Of a DNA stretch of 64,000 nt, positions 1-8,431 are shown in pieces. The position numbers were made by a program, and so were the translations under genes. Within the stretch, counting starts at the first letter, position 1. Each line of letters begins with the position of its first letter. The DNA is from Corynebacterium suranareeae (GTDB lineage Bacteria > Actinomycetota > Actinomycetes > Mycobacteriales > Mycobacteriaceae). The notes beneath the pieces are model-generated. The model saw only the letters and a list, made by a program, of their open reading frames with translations. It did not search any database and had not been told where the DNA came from. The stretch is taken from contig NZ_AP017369.1 in NCBI RefSeq assembly GCF_002355155.1, positions 2,108,001 through 2,172,000 of the forward strand, given 5' to 3'.

Positions 1-232
1 CATAACTAAAGAAGGTCTCCATCATGCGTTCTTCAGCCTCAAGCTGTGCCCGCTCAAACCTCTCCCGCATCTCAAAATCCATCCATGTGCCATTGATGAT
101 GGCTGTGCGTTCAGAGGCCAAGAACTCTTACGCCTCACCCTTGGTACCGAAAGTGTACGGGGCAGAGTATCGCCTACCCTCGTGCATGAAGCGTGCCCTG
201 TACCTCTCCGAGCGCAACTTTTCGATCTCTCC
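1..232 (-). pseudogene. Phage integrase (tyrosine recombinase), N-terminal remnant, runs off left edge
   Basis: Read leftward on the minus strand, the frame from 232 to 1 encodes an integrase-type N-terminal region: EKLRSERYRARFMHEGRRYS, then APYTFGTKGEA, an in-frame TAA (128-130), and EFLASERTAIINGTWMDF followed by a charged helix. The pattern 'Y-R-A-R-F ... T-K-G-E-A ... E-F-L-A-x-E-R ... G-T-W' is the arm-binding and early core-binding region of many actinophage integrases. A second in-frame stop (233-235) lies just upstream, so neither the start nor continuous translation survives. The catalytic domain would lie left of the window. Its position next to the attachment-like repeat at 586 suits the edge of a prophage; in C. 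glutamicum ATCC 13032 the CGP3 prophage ends near split integrase genes. Calling it CGP3 is inference. Confidence 0.72.
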
Positions 233-328
233 TCAATTCCTCGATCGTGACATATATCACAAACCCTCTTCCATTTTTCCGCATAGTTTTCAGGTTGAGA
301 AATGTCATTCAGTGAAGGTGTCAAAGTA

Positions 329-359
329 GTCACTTAGTGTCACTACCAGTCACTTTAGA
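329..359 (+). repeat. Cluster of AGTCACT-like direct repeats, possible integrase arm sites
   Basis: Three near-identical heptamers occur in about 30 bp: AGTCACTTAG, TGTCACTACC and AGTCACTTTAG. Shortly downstream (near 468-487) GTGGGGTGA occurs twice, 12 bp apart. Short directly repeated sites between an integrase gene and its att core are typical of arm-type sites, but no protein assignment can be made from sequence alone. Confidence 0.35.
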
Positions 360-577
360 CATTTTTCCCTGCTGGTCGAGGGTGATTTTAGCATCCTTGT
401 TCACATTTGTCATTGTCGTTTATGCGTATAAAAGACAAACAGAAGCCATCGCTCACCCTCTCGCCCGCGTGGGGTGAACGTGGGGTGAGTGGATTCATTT
501 CTGGTCATTCTTGGGCGCTTCCTGCTAAAATGAAGCCATCGCGACCTCGCGTTTTATGAAGGCACCAGGGCGCTACG

Positions 578-632
578 GCTGGTTCGAACCCAGCTAGGAC
601 CACAATTAAACCCCCTGGGAACAGGGGGTTTT
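578..632 (+). repeat. Attachment-site copy 1: tRNA T-arm/acceptor 3' end plus terminator
   Basis: 578-594 is a perfect T-arm (GCTGG, loop TTCGAAC, CCAGC), followed by an acceptor-like TAGGACC (595-601) and A. No matching 5' half (GGTCCTA plus D-arm and anticodon arm) lies upstream, so this is a tRNA 3' fragment, as left at one side of a phage integrated in a tRNA gene. The block 586-632 recurs at 8315-8361 with only three mismatches. Confidence 0.65.
608..632 (+). terminator. Rho-independent terminator inside att copy 1
   Basis: CCCCCTG-GGAA-CAGGGGG followed by TTTT, flanked by AAA. It is the natural terminator of the tRNA gene whose 3' end forms the att core, and the same hairpin with loop TAAA is present in att copy 2. 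Confidence 0.8.
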
Positions 633-775
633 CTGCTTTCTAAATCGTGGTACGAGGGGTGTCGTGGTACCTGCGTGGTACTCGTGAATTGCTTGCTAAC
701 CTGCACGGCGGTTGCGCACCCTAAGGGTGGCGCTTCCTGACACTCCTAGGTATCCTGAGAGTAATCGTGCTGAAG

Positions 776-908
776 ATGGCCGTGGCGTGGATATCCCCCA
801 CGCAACTCGGCCATTGGAGCGGGGACGGGGCGTGATGGGATGACACGTCTAATGAGTTGATTAGTCACTACGGGACAGCCCCCGGGCCGGGACACCGATA
901 GGTCCCGG
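776..908. other. Hairpin-rich non-coding stretch before the HTH gene
   Basis: No gene is seen between 633 and 951. An imperfect long hairpin lies at 776-814 (ATGGCCGTGGCGTGG against CCACGCAACTCGGCCAT). A clean 7-bp hairpin lies at 887-908 (CCGGGAC, 8-nt loop, GTCCCGG), about 43 bp before the start codon of the HTH gene. These could be operators or structured leader elements. Confidence 0.4.
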
Positions 909-951
909 TAGTACCCCCTTGACGGGTGGGGAGGTGCCGGAGGTATCTCTC

Positions 952-1167
952 ATGGCTTCTTTAACCACCCCTGCTTCCGTTTTTACTGCAGATGATCTGC
1001 TCAGGACTTTCCGCCGCGACGAAGTGTGTGATCGTCTGGGTGTCTCTCTTCAATCCTTGGATCGTAGGTTTGCCCGTGGCGAGCTGAAAACTGTTTCTGG
1101 CACTCGCGGCAAGAGTCGAACGACCCTGATCACCGATGGTTCTCTACCACTACATCTACGGCGGTAA
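952..1167 (+). CDS. Small HTH protein, excisionase/MerR-like
   Basis: The 71-residue product has RRDEVCDRLGVSLQSLDRRF around residues 19-38, followed by ARGELKTV. This is the helix-turn-helix plus wing pattern of excisionase-like (HTH_17/AlpA/Xis) proteins, in which the wing usually reads 'G-x-L-x-x-x-x-x-G-x-x-R'. ATG at 952 is chosen because CCGGAGGT lies 7-8 bp upstream; an in-frame TTG at 919 would lack this. The C-terminus after the wing is short and ends in LPLHLRR. As the first gene inside the att-bounded island, with no integrase of its own, it is a reasonable candidate for the recombination directionality factor, but a simple repressor is equally possible. Confidence 0.55.
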   Translation: MASLTTPASVFTADDLLRTFRRDEVCDRLGVSLQSLDRRFARGELKTVSGTRGKSRTTLITDGSLPLHLRR

Positions 1168-1189
1168 ATGGTAGTCATGACTGCATGAG

Positions 1190-1219
1190 AAAACCCCGCA
1201 GTGTTGGAACACTACGGGG
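1190..1219 (-). terminator. Terminator of the coiled-coil membrane gene
   Basis: Arms CCCCGCAGTGTT (1194-1205) and AACACTACGGGG (1208-1219) pair with one mismatch. Read on the minus strand the stem is followed by TTTTCTC, which suits the minus-strand gene ending at 1289. It may also stop the plus-strand HTH gene. Confidence 0.7.
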
Positions 1220-1288
1220 ATGATAAGACAGATGCGGGGCCTAATCCCCTACTACGTAGAAAACTATAGGGACGTATTAGGTTGGAAG

Positions 1289-2593
1289 TTAGTCCTCGTC
1301 CGTGACCGTATGGTGGGTACCTTGTGAGGCCGTCGTCTGGGTACCATTTGATCCGTCCTTCGGTGCCAGTGCCACAGGCTTCCGCCCGGCCTGATCACCT
1401 CGGGATACTTCGCCAAGCTCGCCGTCGATGTAGACACGCTGGCCCACACCACGACGAATCTCCTGTGCCTCATCCTCCTCAAATTGAGCAAGGAAGGCAT
1501 CCATAGATCCCAAACGCACCTCTGCGCTACGACTGTCTTGGAACCTTCGCTGTTGAGCCGCTGCTTGTCTAAACAAATATGCCGCCAGGGCGCCCGCTCC
1601 CAGGCTGAAGAACAACCGAACTGTGGCACGTACAACATCTGCAAGGGTGGCATCTGCTCCCAATCCCTGAGTTCCAGCGATGAACAGCAAAATCACGGTA
1701 AGCAGGGTTACCACTGAAGCTGCGATAGTGAAACTATTCCACAGCTTTTTGGCTTCATCGGCCTGTTCCCGGAACATTCGTGACATTGCCGCCTCTGCGA
1801 CGTAACCGGATATAGTCTGTGTCTTCTCCACCATCGCATCAAGCTCGTCCTTCTGACGCTTGATATCGGCCATGATTGCCTCGAGCTGCGTCTGCGCTGT
1901 CGACTTTTGCTTTTCAATTTCGGAGTTGTACTGGTTCTGTAGGGTCACGATTTGATCGTCAATGCGCTTACGACCGGCCTCGACACCCTCGTCTATCTCA
2001 TCCTTAAAGCTCTCAGCGACTTCCTCGATCAGGCTGCGTAGATCCGCCAACGCCTCCTTACTGTCCTGTTTGTTCTGTTCCAGCTGCTCTCGGAGTTCTT
2101 CTTCCTTCGCGGTGAGGCTGTGAACTACAACCTGGCTCTTTTCTAGAAAGCTCTGCACGCGTGCACGTTCTGCGATGTCTGCTTCTCGAACTGCGCTACT
2201 TAGATCAATCGGGAGGAAAGCTAGGTTGTACAAAGATGTCAAGAGGCTATCTGCCGCTTTGTTAGCATCGCTCAGTTCTTGGTCATAATCGTTTTCATCA
2301 TCCCAGGTGATCTGCTGGAGGTGCCCCGTCATGGCAAGCAATGACGTCCGTAACTCGTCCAGGAATGAGCTACTCACCGTCTCCTTATCTGCAAGGTTCA
2401 AGTAAAGCCTCGTAGTCCGAATAACAATGTCAATCCGGCGTAGAAAATCGCTGGCCAGCTCCGGTAAACCCACGTACGCTGGGTCAAACTTTTCCGACAG
2501 CTCATTCAACCACGCTTCGACCGTCTCAAGGTCCTCCCACAGCGGATGCTGATCAAATATATCCGTCGCACTATCACTCAATTTGGACTCCAT
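1289..2593 (-). CDS. Coiled-coil protein with two membrane segments, unknown function
   Basis: The 434-residue protein has an acidic helical N-terminal part (about 1-130), a long charged coiled coil (about 135-270, rich in E/K/Q with heptad character), and two hydrophobic segments (about 288-307 and 322-341) joined by a short loop. A soluble acidic and Gly/Thr-rich tail of about 90 residues follows. I see no enzymatic motif. The layout suggests a membrane-anchored oligomer with a large cytoplasmic coiled coil. It is the only large gene in the att-bounded island without a lesion, and the start ATG at 2593 is the first in the frame. Proteins of this architecture occur in accessory and defence loci, but assigning it to immunity is inference from context. 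Confidence 0.6.
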   Translation of the reverse strand: MESKLSDSATDIFDQHPLWEDLETVEAWLNELSEKFDPAYVGLPELASDFLRRIDIVIRTTRLYLNLADKETVSSSFLDELRTSLLAMTGHLQQITWDDENDYDQELSDANKAADSLLTSLYNLAFLPIDLSSAVREADIAERARVQSFLEKSQVVVHSLTAKEEELREQLEQNKQDSKEALADLRSLIEEVAESFKDEIDEGVEAGRKRIDDQIVTLQNQYNSEIEKQKSTAQTQLEAIMADIKRQKDELDAMVEKTQTISGYVAEAAMSRMFREQADEAKKLWNSFTIAASVVTLLTVILLFIAGTQGLGADATLADVVRATVRLFFSLGAGALAAYLFRQAAAQQRRFQDSRSAEVRLGSMDAFLAQFEEDEAQEIRRGVGQRVYIDGELGEVSRGDQAGRKPVALAPKDGSNGTQTTASQGTHHTVTDED

Positions 2594-2967
2594 CGCTTCC
2601 CTAAAATACTGTCGGCGCAGGCATGACTTTCACACTGTCGATTAGCTTAACGGGGTGATCCGAGCACACCTATTAATCTGCACACCATTGACTTGCTGCA
2701 GCGCTATATAGCTCCAGCGCTCGGGAGGAGGACACCACACAGGAATTGAGAAAAGGTGGTGGGGAGGCATGATCTATTATCCGCAGTAGGGCATAAGGGC
2801 TCGACCCCGGGGCAATGAACACAGGGGTAGACCCGTCGTTGGCTTGTTAAGACGGTGCCCTATTGGGATCCATCCCTACCTGATTTAAGCTTTACGGGTC
2901 AATAATATCGCGGGCTAAGGGGTCGCTAAGCACAGCGAACGATGTCGCGGTGTACCTAAGTTTCACC
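2594..2967. other. Non-coding gap in the island
   Basis: No convincing gene. A short repeat CAGCGCTATATAGCTCCAGCGCT lies near 2699-2721. The stretch would hold the promoter of the coiled-coil gene on the minus strand, but I cannot fix its -10 and -35 boxes. Confidence 0.4.
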
Positions 2968-3868
2968 TCACCGGCAGGGCTTATATCCTCCGTCACTGCT
3001 ACATCGACAGAAAACCAACATGCCGGTGCGGAGCATAGCTATGCTCGCGACGGGGATATGTTTCGCGCTGATTTTAACTACCTCGCCGCCCTCGCTCTCC
3101 AGTTGCCAAGCACTGATCTCACTGGCGGTCAGAAGTATTCCGCGGATAGTGGTCGGCTCGAGCTCGAGCTCTCGGGACGCGATAAGGTCACCAATTCGAG
3201 CAAGTTCCGCGGTGGAGAAACGCATACACAGGCGTGGCTGTCGCGGCTGGGGCCAGGTAAGATCCGGTTCGAACCTCGCCTTCACCAGACCCGTTGAGAA
3301 ATCCCGCAGCGTTGCGGCAACACGCGGACCGTACTCGCTAATGCGGTTCAAGTAGTCGCTGGTGTCAGCATCTGGTCAGAGGCGACGCCCATCATTGAGT
3401 AATTCCAACGCGCGCTTCATTGCAGTGTCGACAAGTTGGGGTTCGGAATTGTCATCACCGAATAGACCTACTTGGTCGTCGGGTACGATCTCATCTGCAG
3501 GTGAAGTTGCTGAAATAATCTGCAGAATAAGACTTCCCGGCAATGCTGATCCATTCGAGTTCAACCGAGTCATCGACACAATATCGGCTTGCGATTGCCC
3601 ACGCAGCGATGTGTGCCCTCGCACCGCGAGGCCTGTGGTAAGCACAAGACGTTGAAAGTTGCGGAGCGCGTCAGCGATACTGTCGATAGCACCTGAGTGG
3701 ATCGTGATTCCAGGCCCAGTCAAGCGTAGGGCCCCCGAGGACGCATCGCGGCGCAGCAGGTCATGCTCACCACGCAACTCTCAATAGCCATGTGCGCAAG
3801 ATCATTTGCATGCCGCCGTCAACTTCTCCTTGAATGTCGGCCTTGAACTGCTCCCAATCAGATGTCAT
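2968..3868 (-). pseudogene. Second gene of the nucleotidyltransferase module, broken by frameshift and nonsense
   Basis: The likely start is ATG 3868 (MTSDWEQFKADIQGEVDGGM), overlapping the end of the upstream nucleotidyltransferase remnant by 11 bp, a translational-coupling arrangement. Frame is lost between about 3780 and 3810. The main frame then runs from RGEHDLLRRDA to a TGA at 3376-3378 and continues in the same frame as PDADTSDYLNRISEYGP to 2968. Rejoined, it would be about 300 residues. The C-terminal part (GILLTASEISAWQLES, then EGGEVVKI) has the alternating pattern of a small beta-barrel. I do not recognise the family. Upstream overlap with a nucleotidyltransferase suggests a two-component toxin-antitoxin-like or defence pair, now inactive. 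Confidence 0.55.
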
Positions 3869-4419
3869 GGAAACCATCCACGGTCACTTCGAAGTAACCA
3901 CGCTGCGACACAGCGTCGGTCTGTTGCGGAAGGGCATCCTTTGCACCGCTGCGTTTGCGCATCCAAAAGTCGTCCCAGTATCCGCGCATCGACACGTAAG
4001 ATTGATGCTCGGCTGAGTTCGATCGGTCCGCCTCAGGAAATACGTGCCACTGACAGTAACGAGTGTCGCCACGCAGACCCGTTCTGAAGCGAACTTCGTT
4101 TTTTCCGAACATCTGAAAGATGAGCCAGCCGGGGAGGTCGGTGACTTGGTTAACAAGAGCATCTCACACCAGTAAACAAGATCGATGTCATCCGGATTTA
4201 TCTTATTGGTGAGGAAGCTCCCGCCGATCCATACGCACATCATAGGAACAACTGAGCGGATGCCGCCGTTGCCGACTCAAAATGATGCCAGATCTCGCTA
4301 CGAGTCATCGACTCAGCGAACCTGGGATCATCGATATAGTTTGCCTTGATCTCATCCAAGGAGGCACTGAACCGGCCAAGCGGGAGCAGGCCAGTCTGCT
4401 CGTCAAGTGCAGGTAACAC
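3858..4419 (-). pseudogene. Nucleotidyltransferase-fold protein (GS...DDIDL), two frameshifts
   Basis: From GTG 4419, preceded by GGGAGGTAACTG as a good ribosome site, the product begins VLPALDEQTGLLPLGRFSAS and continues LDEIKANYIDDPRFAESMTR. After a frameshift near 4250 comes VWIGGSFLTNKINPDDIDLV, the GS and DxD signature of the polymerase-beta nucleotidyltransferase fold. A second shift near 4165-4175 restores VNQVTDLPGWLIFQMFGKNE and a tail ending at 3858. The pattern LP.L...G.LP.G plus an early GSF..K.NP.DIDLV matches a widespread family of small stand-alone nucleotidyltransferase-like proteins (I believe DUF6932). Intact relatives usually sit in accessory regions. Two frameshifts make it inactive as one chain. 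Confidence 0.68.
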
Positions 4420-4645
4420 CCAGTTACCTCCCTGTGATTCATAGTTTCTAAAACATTATGTTCTATCTGAAACTGCTTGTCAGCGAGATGTTCCTGCTCG
4501 TCGAGATTTAGTCATATACCTAGTATTAAGCTGGCGCTTCCCCAGGGCCGTCCATAAAGAGGTCGCTGCCGGTATGGGGATGAAGGTGTATTTCGCTGAT
4601 CCTCACTCACCCCGGCAACGCGGAACTAACTAGAACACCAATCGG

Positions 4646-7600
4646 TTATTGCGCCAGTATTTCCTGTAGAGAACATTGATGAAAGGCTTCAGCCAGGCTG
4701 ATCTGAATTAGGTGACCGACAGGCTCAACAACCGTCCCTGGAAAATTTTTAGATTTCGCACTCTCGCTGAGCAGTACGAAGTAATATTGCTTTGACGAAT
4801 TGAACCCAAGTCGTAACAAACTATCAACCCCGCGACGCCCGTTCTTCAGCATCTGCAGCGATCTTGAACAGGTTGGTGTGCGGGACATCGTCTTCTCCAA
4901 AGTGGTACCGGCGAACAAGGAGGTCGCGGAGGATATCCAAGCCGAGTGCTCCGCCTTGAGTTCGGAGCTTCCAGTTCCTAGCGACGCTGACGGTCTGAAT
5001 GAAGAGATTGTTCTCGAGATGTTCAAGGATGAACTCCACGGGCAGCCGAAGCTCCGACTCCTCCTCGGGACGCGTGGCGAGCTCTCGCATTTGCTGCGGG
5101 GTGATTGACATCGGGTCGATTGCTTCCCGCTGTACTCTCCAGTTAAGGCCGACGTTCACAAAGGTCACCAAGATCTGCCAGTCGAGCCATCCATCAGCCT
5201 GAAGCCGATCGATTTCCTTGCGTCCCCGCGGATCCTCGAGGAAGGCTGCGAGCGATAGGCTCCAACTCTCAGCCGTTCGGTATCGCTGCTCGATGCGTTC
5301 AAGTGACTCTGCTCGGTTGTAATCCGGACCTTCGCGAGTCGATGCTGCAAGCGACTCATGACTGGATGGTGTGAACGCGTCCGAGGACGATGGCCGCGTG
5401 GCTCCTGCGCACCGCTCATAGTGCTCCTTACTCAGAAAATCGGCCGACTCGTTATACGGGCGCCCCATCAGCACCTTGTGGGAGATCCCGTCGCGGCCCA
5501 GCGAGTCGAGGAGTGCCATCAGGTCTTCCCTTGGACGTGCGTGCACCTCGCCAAGAAGCCGGATGCTCATGGAGATGATTGATCGGGAGATCTCATCAAG
5601 ATCACCGGTGGATTCAGACCAGTTGATCTGCACCGAGACTTCGTCGCCATCATTGTCGAACAGCACGTCATTGCTGGCGTGGGAGGCACCGCGAGTCGTA
5701 TCTATCCTGATGCTGGTTGTCGCTCGGAGAATTACCGGATGGAAGCGTGCGGCGTCTGCGAGGAAGACCTGGAAGGCAGCGACGAGTCCCTCTGCTGTCA
5801 GGACCGAGGCATGGTCGTTGTCGAACTTGAAGACCCACCGTACGCCGAGGGCTTCGAAGTCGATCGTGCGTGTGTGTCCGAGGTCAGCCAGAACTGGCCC
5901 GGTGAACTGCTCACGCGCGAACTCCTGAAACCGTTCCTCGTCCAAGAGCATCGCTGCGTCAGGATGTAACGCTTGCTCCGAGAGAAGTTCGTATCTGTCC
6001 GTGGTCGGATGCGCGTGGCGAAACAAGGGCTCAACATCGGGCCAGAAGGTGCGGACGGCGAGGTACTCGATCAGTTCGTTCGTATGGTGGTGCTCGAGGT
6101 CTGGGTGGCTGGAGAGGTCGAACGGGTTTGTGGCGTGCGAGTTGTGGGCGAGGAGGGCTATCTCTGTCAGGGCGGCCGCATCGACCCAGCAGCCCGCCAT
6201 CTGGGCGGCACGGGCGGCCTGGAAGATTGCCTTGGGGATCTGCGTCTTGACGTCGTCGTCAGGGCTCTGGTTCGCCATCATCGCGGCGCCACACGCGTAC
6301 ATCTTCGCCGCGTAGGTCAAGCCCAGATCAAGGTAGATCTTGGCGATGTATCGCGAGACAAGCACCGCGCCGTACATCAGGTCTCCGTGGAACCACCGGG
6401 CCTTGGCTGTGTGCAGCTCGGCGAGCGCCTCAAGGGGCTGACCGGCCCCCTCGAACGCGATCGCGCGATCGCGGCATCGTTCGGCGATGGCGGCATCTCC
6501 CTGCACTTCTGCGGTTCGGGCATCGAGCGCGTCTCGCACTTTCGCGTAACTCGGATGGGCTGAGACCGCTCGCTGAGTATGGACGTGCTCGTGGCAAGAG
6601 ATCGACGAGGTCGTCGAGGAATCGCATCGCGGTGTCCAAATCGATCAGACTATCCGCGAAGGATGAGTCGACTTGTACCGAATCCAGCTTCACGCCGGCA
6701 TGAGCCGCCACGTCGACCCTGGGCGGGCGGAATCCGTTCTCCTCTGCCCTTTCCCACTTGGGCTGCAAATGGAGGGAGGCGAGCGTACCTGTCAACGACG
6801 CGGATCGAACTGGATAGGTCGCTCTGTCCACTGCCGTTAGCTCTGCGGCGATGTGCTCGTGAAGCCTCTCCCTCGCCTCTGCGATTTCGGTCGCAGAGGC
6901 GGTCGCCACTCCCGCTACCCACATATTTCCCCAGTAGGCCACAAGCGTGACGGCATCGTCAAAGATGTTCGTGTGGATGTTCGATAGGGCGTAGTTCACG
7001 GCGCGGCGGATAAGGTCCTCGCTTGTTCCGGCGATACCCATGCCCCGGAAGCGGGCGACTGCGATCTCGTAGCAGGCGCGGAAAACGATGTCATCGTCAG
7101 CGGCCCTGTCGAGGAACGCACCCATGAAGTCCAGCCATTCTGGGAGATCCGCGTTGGCGACCTCATCCCATGTTGCGAACCGGAGGGCCTCTGTAATCTC
7201 CCCTTGTGTCGCAGGCGTGAGTGCTACCGGACCACCATTGCGACGCAGAGCATCTCGGAGTTCCCCATACCACTCCGGGGTGACGTCCTCGGGCTCAGGC
7301 ACCATGGCAGCGGGCACGCGGAGGTAGTGCTGTGCTACCCAGACCAGGTCGGGCTCAGCGAGGATCGTGGCTACCTTCATCCCGCTGTATACGTCCAGCG
7401 TGACACCGTAAGTGGTCCGCGCAATCTCCTGGACCTTATGGGTGGTGGCTTCGGAAATCGAGTGCACGCTAAAAAACGCTACAAGTTCAACGGGTGCCGC
7501 GGCGGCCGCGCAGATTCCTGCGAGGTCATCTAGGATTTTTTTCTTCAGGCCTGTCTTCTGTACCGTGCACGCGATGACCATAGGTGAGGTGGAAGCAGAA

Positions 7601-7839
7601 GCGGAAAACCCAGCCGCATTCGGCAGCTCATCGGGAATACGCGTCGCGTAACTCTCTGCGTCTCGTTGCTGGTCTCCGCCGGCGCTGACGGGGCCATTCG
7701 CGACGAGGATGTTAGCACTAATCCGCTTCCGCGCGATTCGCGTTGCAATGATCTCGAACGTATGGTGCTCGTTGCGCTCGCTGAGTTGACCGAGGCAAAA
7801 GGAGATGTACGTCTCAAGTTCGGGTACCATACTGTTCAT
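4646..7839 (-). pseudogene. Large nuclease-like N-domain plus helical-repeat protein, split by frameshifts
   Basis: Two long minus-strand frames abut: 7839-6430 (start ATG, MNSMVPELET) and 6539-4824. They join near 6565-6595 as ...FLDDLVDLL / HEHVHTQRAVSAHPSYAKVRDAL, giving about 1000 residues. Residues 25-175 contain FEIIATRIARKRISANI, GPVSAGGDQQRD (D56), then MVIACTVQKTGLKKKI. This is the layout of a PD-(D/E)XK/Mrr-like nuclease domain that I associate with 'ATGPVSAGGDQGRD' proteins. The remainder is alpha-helical with TPR-like stretches (for example LGLTYAAKMYACGAAMM, ALAELHTAKARWFHGDLMYG). After the stop at 4824 another frame stays open to 4646 (LGFNSSKQYYFVLLSES) and may be a second-frameshift tail. 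The base composition looks richer in GC than the flanks. A defence role is inferred from domain type and setting. Confidence 0.6.
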
Positions 7840-8092
7840 AGACCAATCTTCTCAGGTCCTGACCGCTTTGGCCATCAACGCTCCCTGTGCACGTGGTTAT
7901 TTTAGCGACCGCGATCACTGCGTTAACCCCGCTATGGGTGTGCTTAATGTGGCCTCGTTAGAAACCCTTGATGGAGAGTTCCAGTGCTGGAGCTACCGAG
8001 TGACTCCATTCAATAACACCGGGCCGAACCGCCGAAGAGCTATTTTTGCGTCTATGTCCAGCATACTTGGACCTGAACGCTAGGTTTGAGCA
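7840..8092. other. Non-coding stretch upstream of the nuclease-like gene
   Basis: No gene recognised. It separates the divergent nuclease-like gene (minus) from the small HTH gene (plus) and must carry both promoters; no certain boxes seen. Confidence 0.35.
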
Positions 8093-8315
8093 ATGGCAAC
8101 AGCGGCGGAGACGCTACGGACGATACTCAGTAAGTCTGAGTTCGGTATTTTGGGGGTGCTCTCTGAGAGCACCCCCGCTTTCCGTCCGTAAAGTCGCGAC
8201 CGCCTTAGGCGTGTCGCCAACGACTATCTATAAAACGTTGGCCACGTTGCCGGAAGCGGGGTTCAACACCTCCCGACAACCGGGATGGGCAACCCTATGG
8301 CAGCTCGCTGTCTAG
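8093..8315 (+). pseudogene. Small helix-turn-helix protein, frameshifted
   Basis: From ATG 8093 the frame reads MATAAETLRTILSKSEFGIL and then GVLSESTPAFRP before TAA. One base out of frame, after the run ACCCCC (8171-8176), coding continues as LSVRKVATALGVSPTTIYKT then LATLPEAGF and ends WQLAV at 8315. VATALGVSPTTIYKTLATL is a clear helix-turn-helix. A one-base change in the C run would rejoin an approximately 74-residue DNA-binding protein. It stops exactly at att copy 2, so it is the last gene of the island. Either the frameshift kills it, or the C run with the strong hairpin just before it permits slippage. Confidence 0.55.
8152..8176. repeat. Perfect 12-bp-arm palindrome inside the HTH gene
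   Basis: GGGGGTGCTCTC, a single central T, then GAGAGCACCCCC: 12 bp of perfect symmetry around one base. It overlaps the C run at which the HTH reading frame is lost. It could be an operator, a strong RNA hairpin with almost no loop, or a recombination relic. Confidence 0.7.
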
Positions 8316-8361
8316 AACCCAGCTAGGACCACAACTAAACCCCCTGTAAACAGGGGGTTTT
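8315..8361 (+). repeat. Attachment-site copy 2
   Basis: It matches 586-632 at 44 of 47 positions, with the first 20 bp (GAACCCAGCTAGGACCACAA) identical. The T-arm 5' half is not preserved here (GCTGTCTAGAAC instead of GCTGGTTCGAAC), so crossover or divergence falls at the T-loop. It marks the right boundary of the island. Confidence 0.65.
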
Positions 8362-8362
8362 C
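8336..8362 (+). terminator. Terminator inside att copy 2
   Basis: CCCCCTG-TAAA-CAGGGGG followed by TTTT. It isolates the island from the transporter gene that follows in convergent orientation. Confidence 0.75.
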
Positions 8363-8431
8363 GTCGTTTCATGACTATCTATAGCTTCTTCAGCTTTTCA
8401 AGGGATGAAGGTTCCAGCTCCTCGATTAGCG

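Larger units (their letters stand above)
586..8361. mobile_element. 7.7-kb island bounded by att-like direct repeats
   Basis: The 47-bp repeats at 586-632 and 8315-8361 match at 44 positions and enclose about 7.7 kb. The interior has an excisionase-like HTH protein at its left end and no integrase of its own. It carries one intact membrane coiled-coil gene and four genes broken by frameshifts or nonsense codons, several with the look of phage-defence proteins. To the right the DNA becomes metabolic, and further on standard corynebacterial backbone. The layout fits a tandem passenger or satellite island, or an over-extended prophage end, that used the att site of the neighbouring integrase in trans. 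Integration by that integrase is inference. Confidence 0.6.

Noticed and set aside
578..602. A complete tRNA gene ending at the att site
   Set aside because: A T-arm and acceptor 3' strand are perfect, but no GGTCCTA 5' acceptor, D-arm or anticodon arm lies upstream; only the tRNA 3' end is present.
3376..3378. TGA as selenocysteine or programmed readthrough in the partner gene
   Set aside because: The gene also has a frameshift upstream and its neighbours are broken, so simple decay explains it; no SECIS-like hairpin was noticed.
5973..6563. A 196-codon plus-strand frame inside the nuclease/TPR gene
   Set aside because: It is the reverse-strand shadow of a GC-rich coding region; its translation is V/R/G-rich without a motif.
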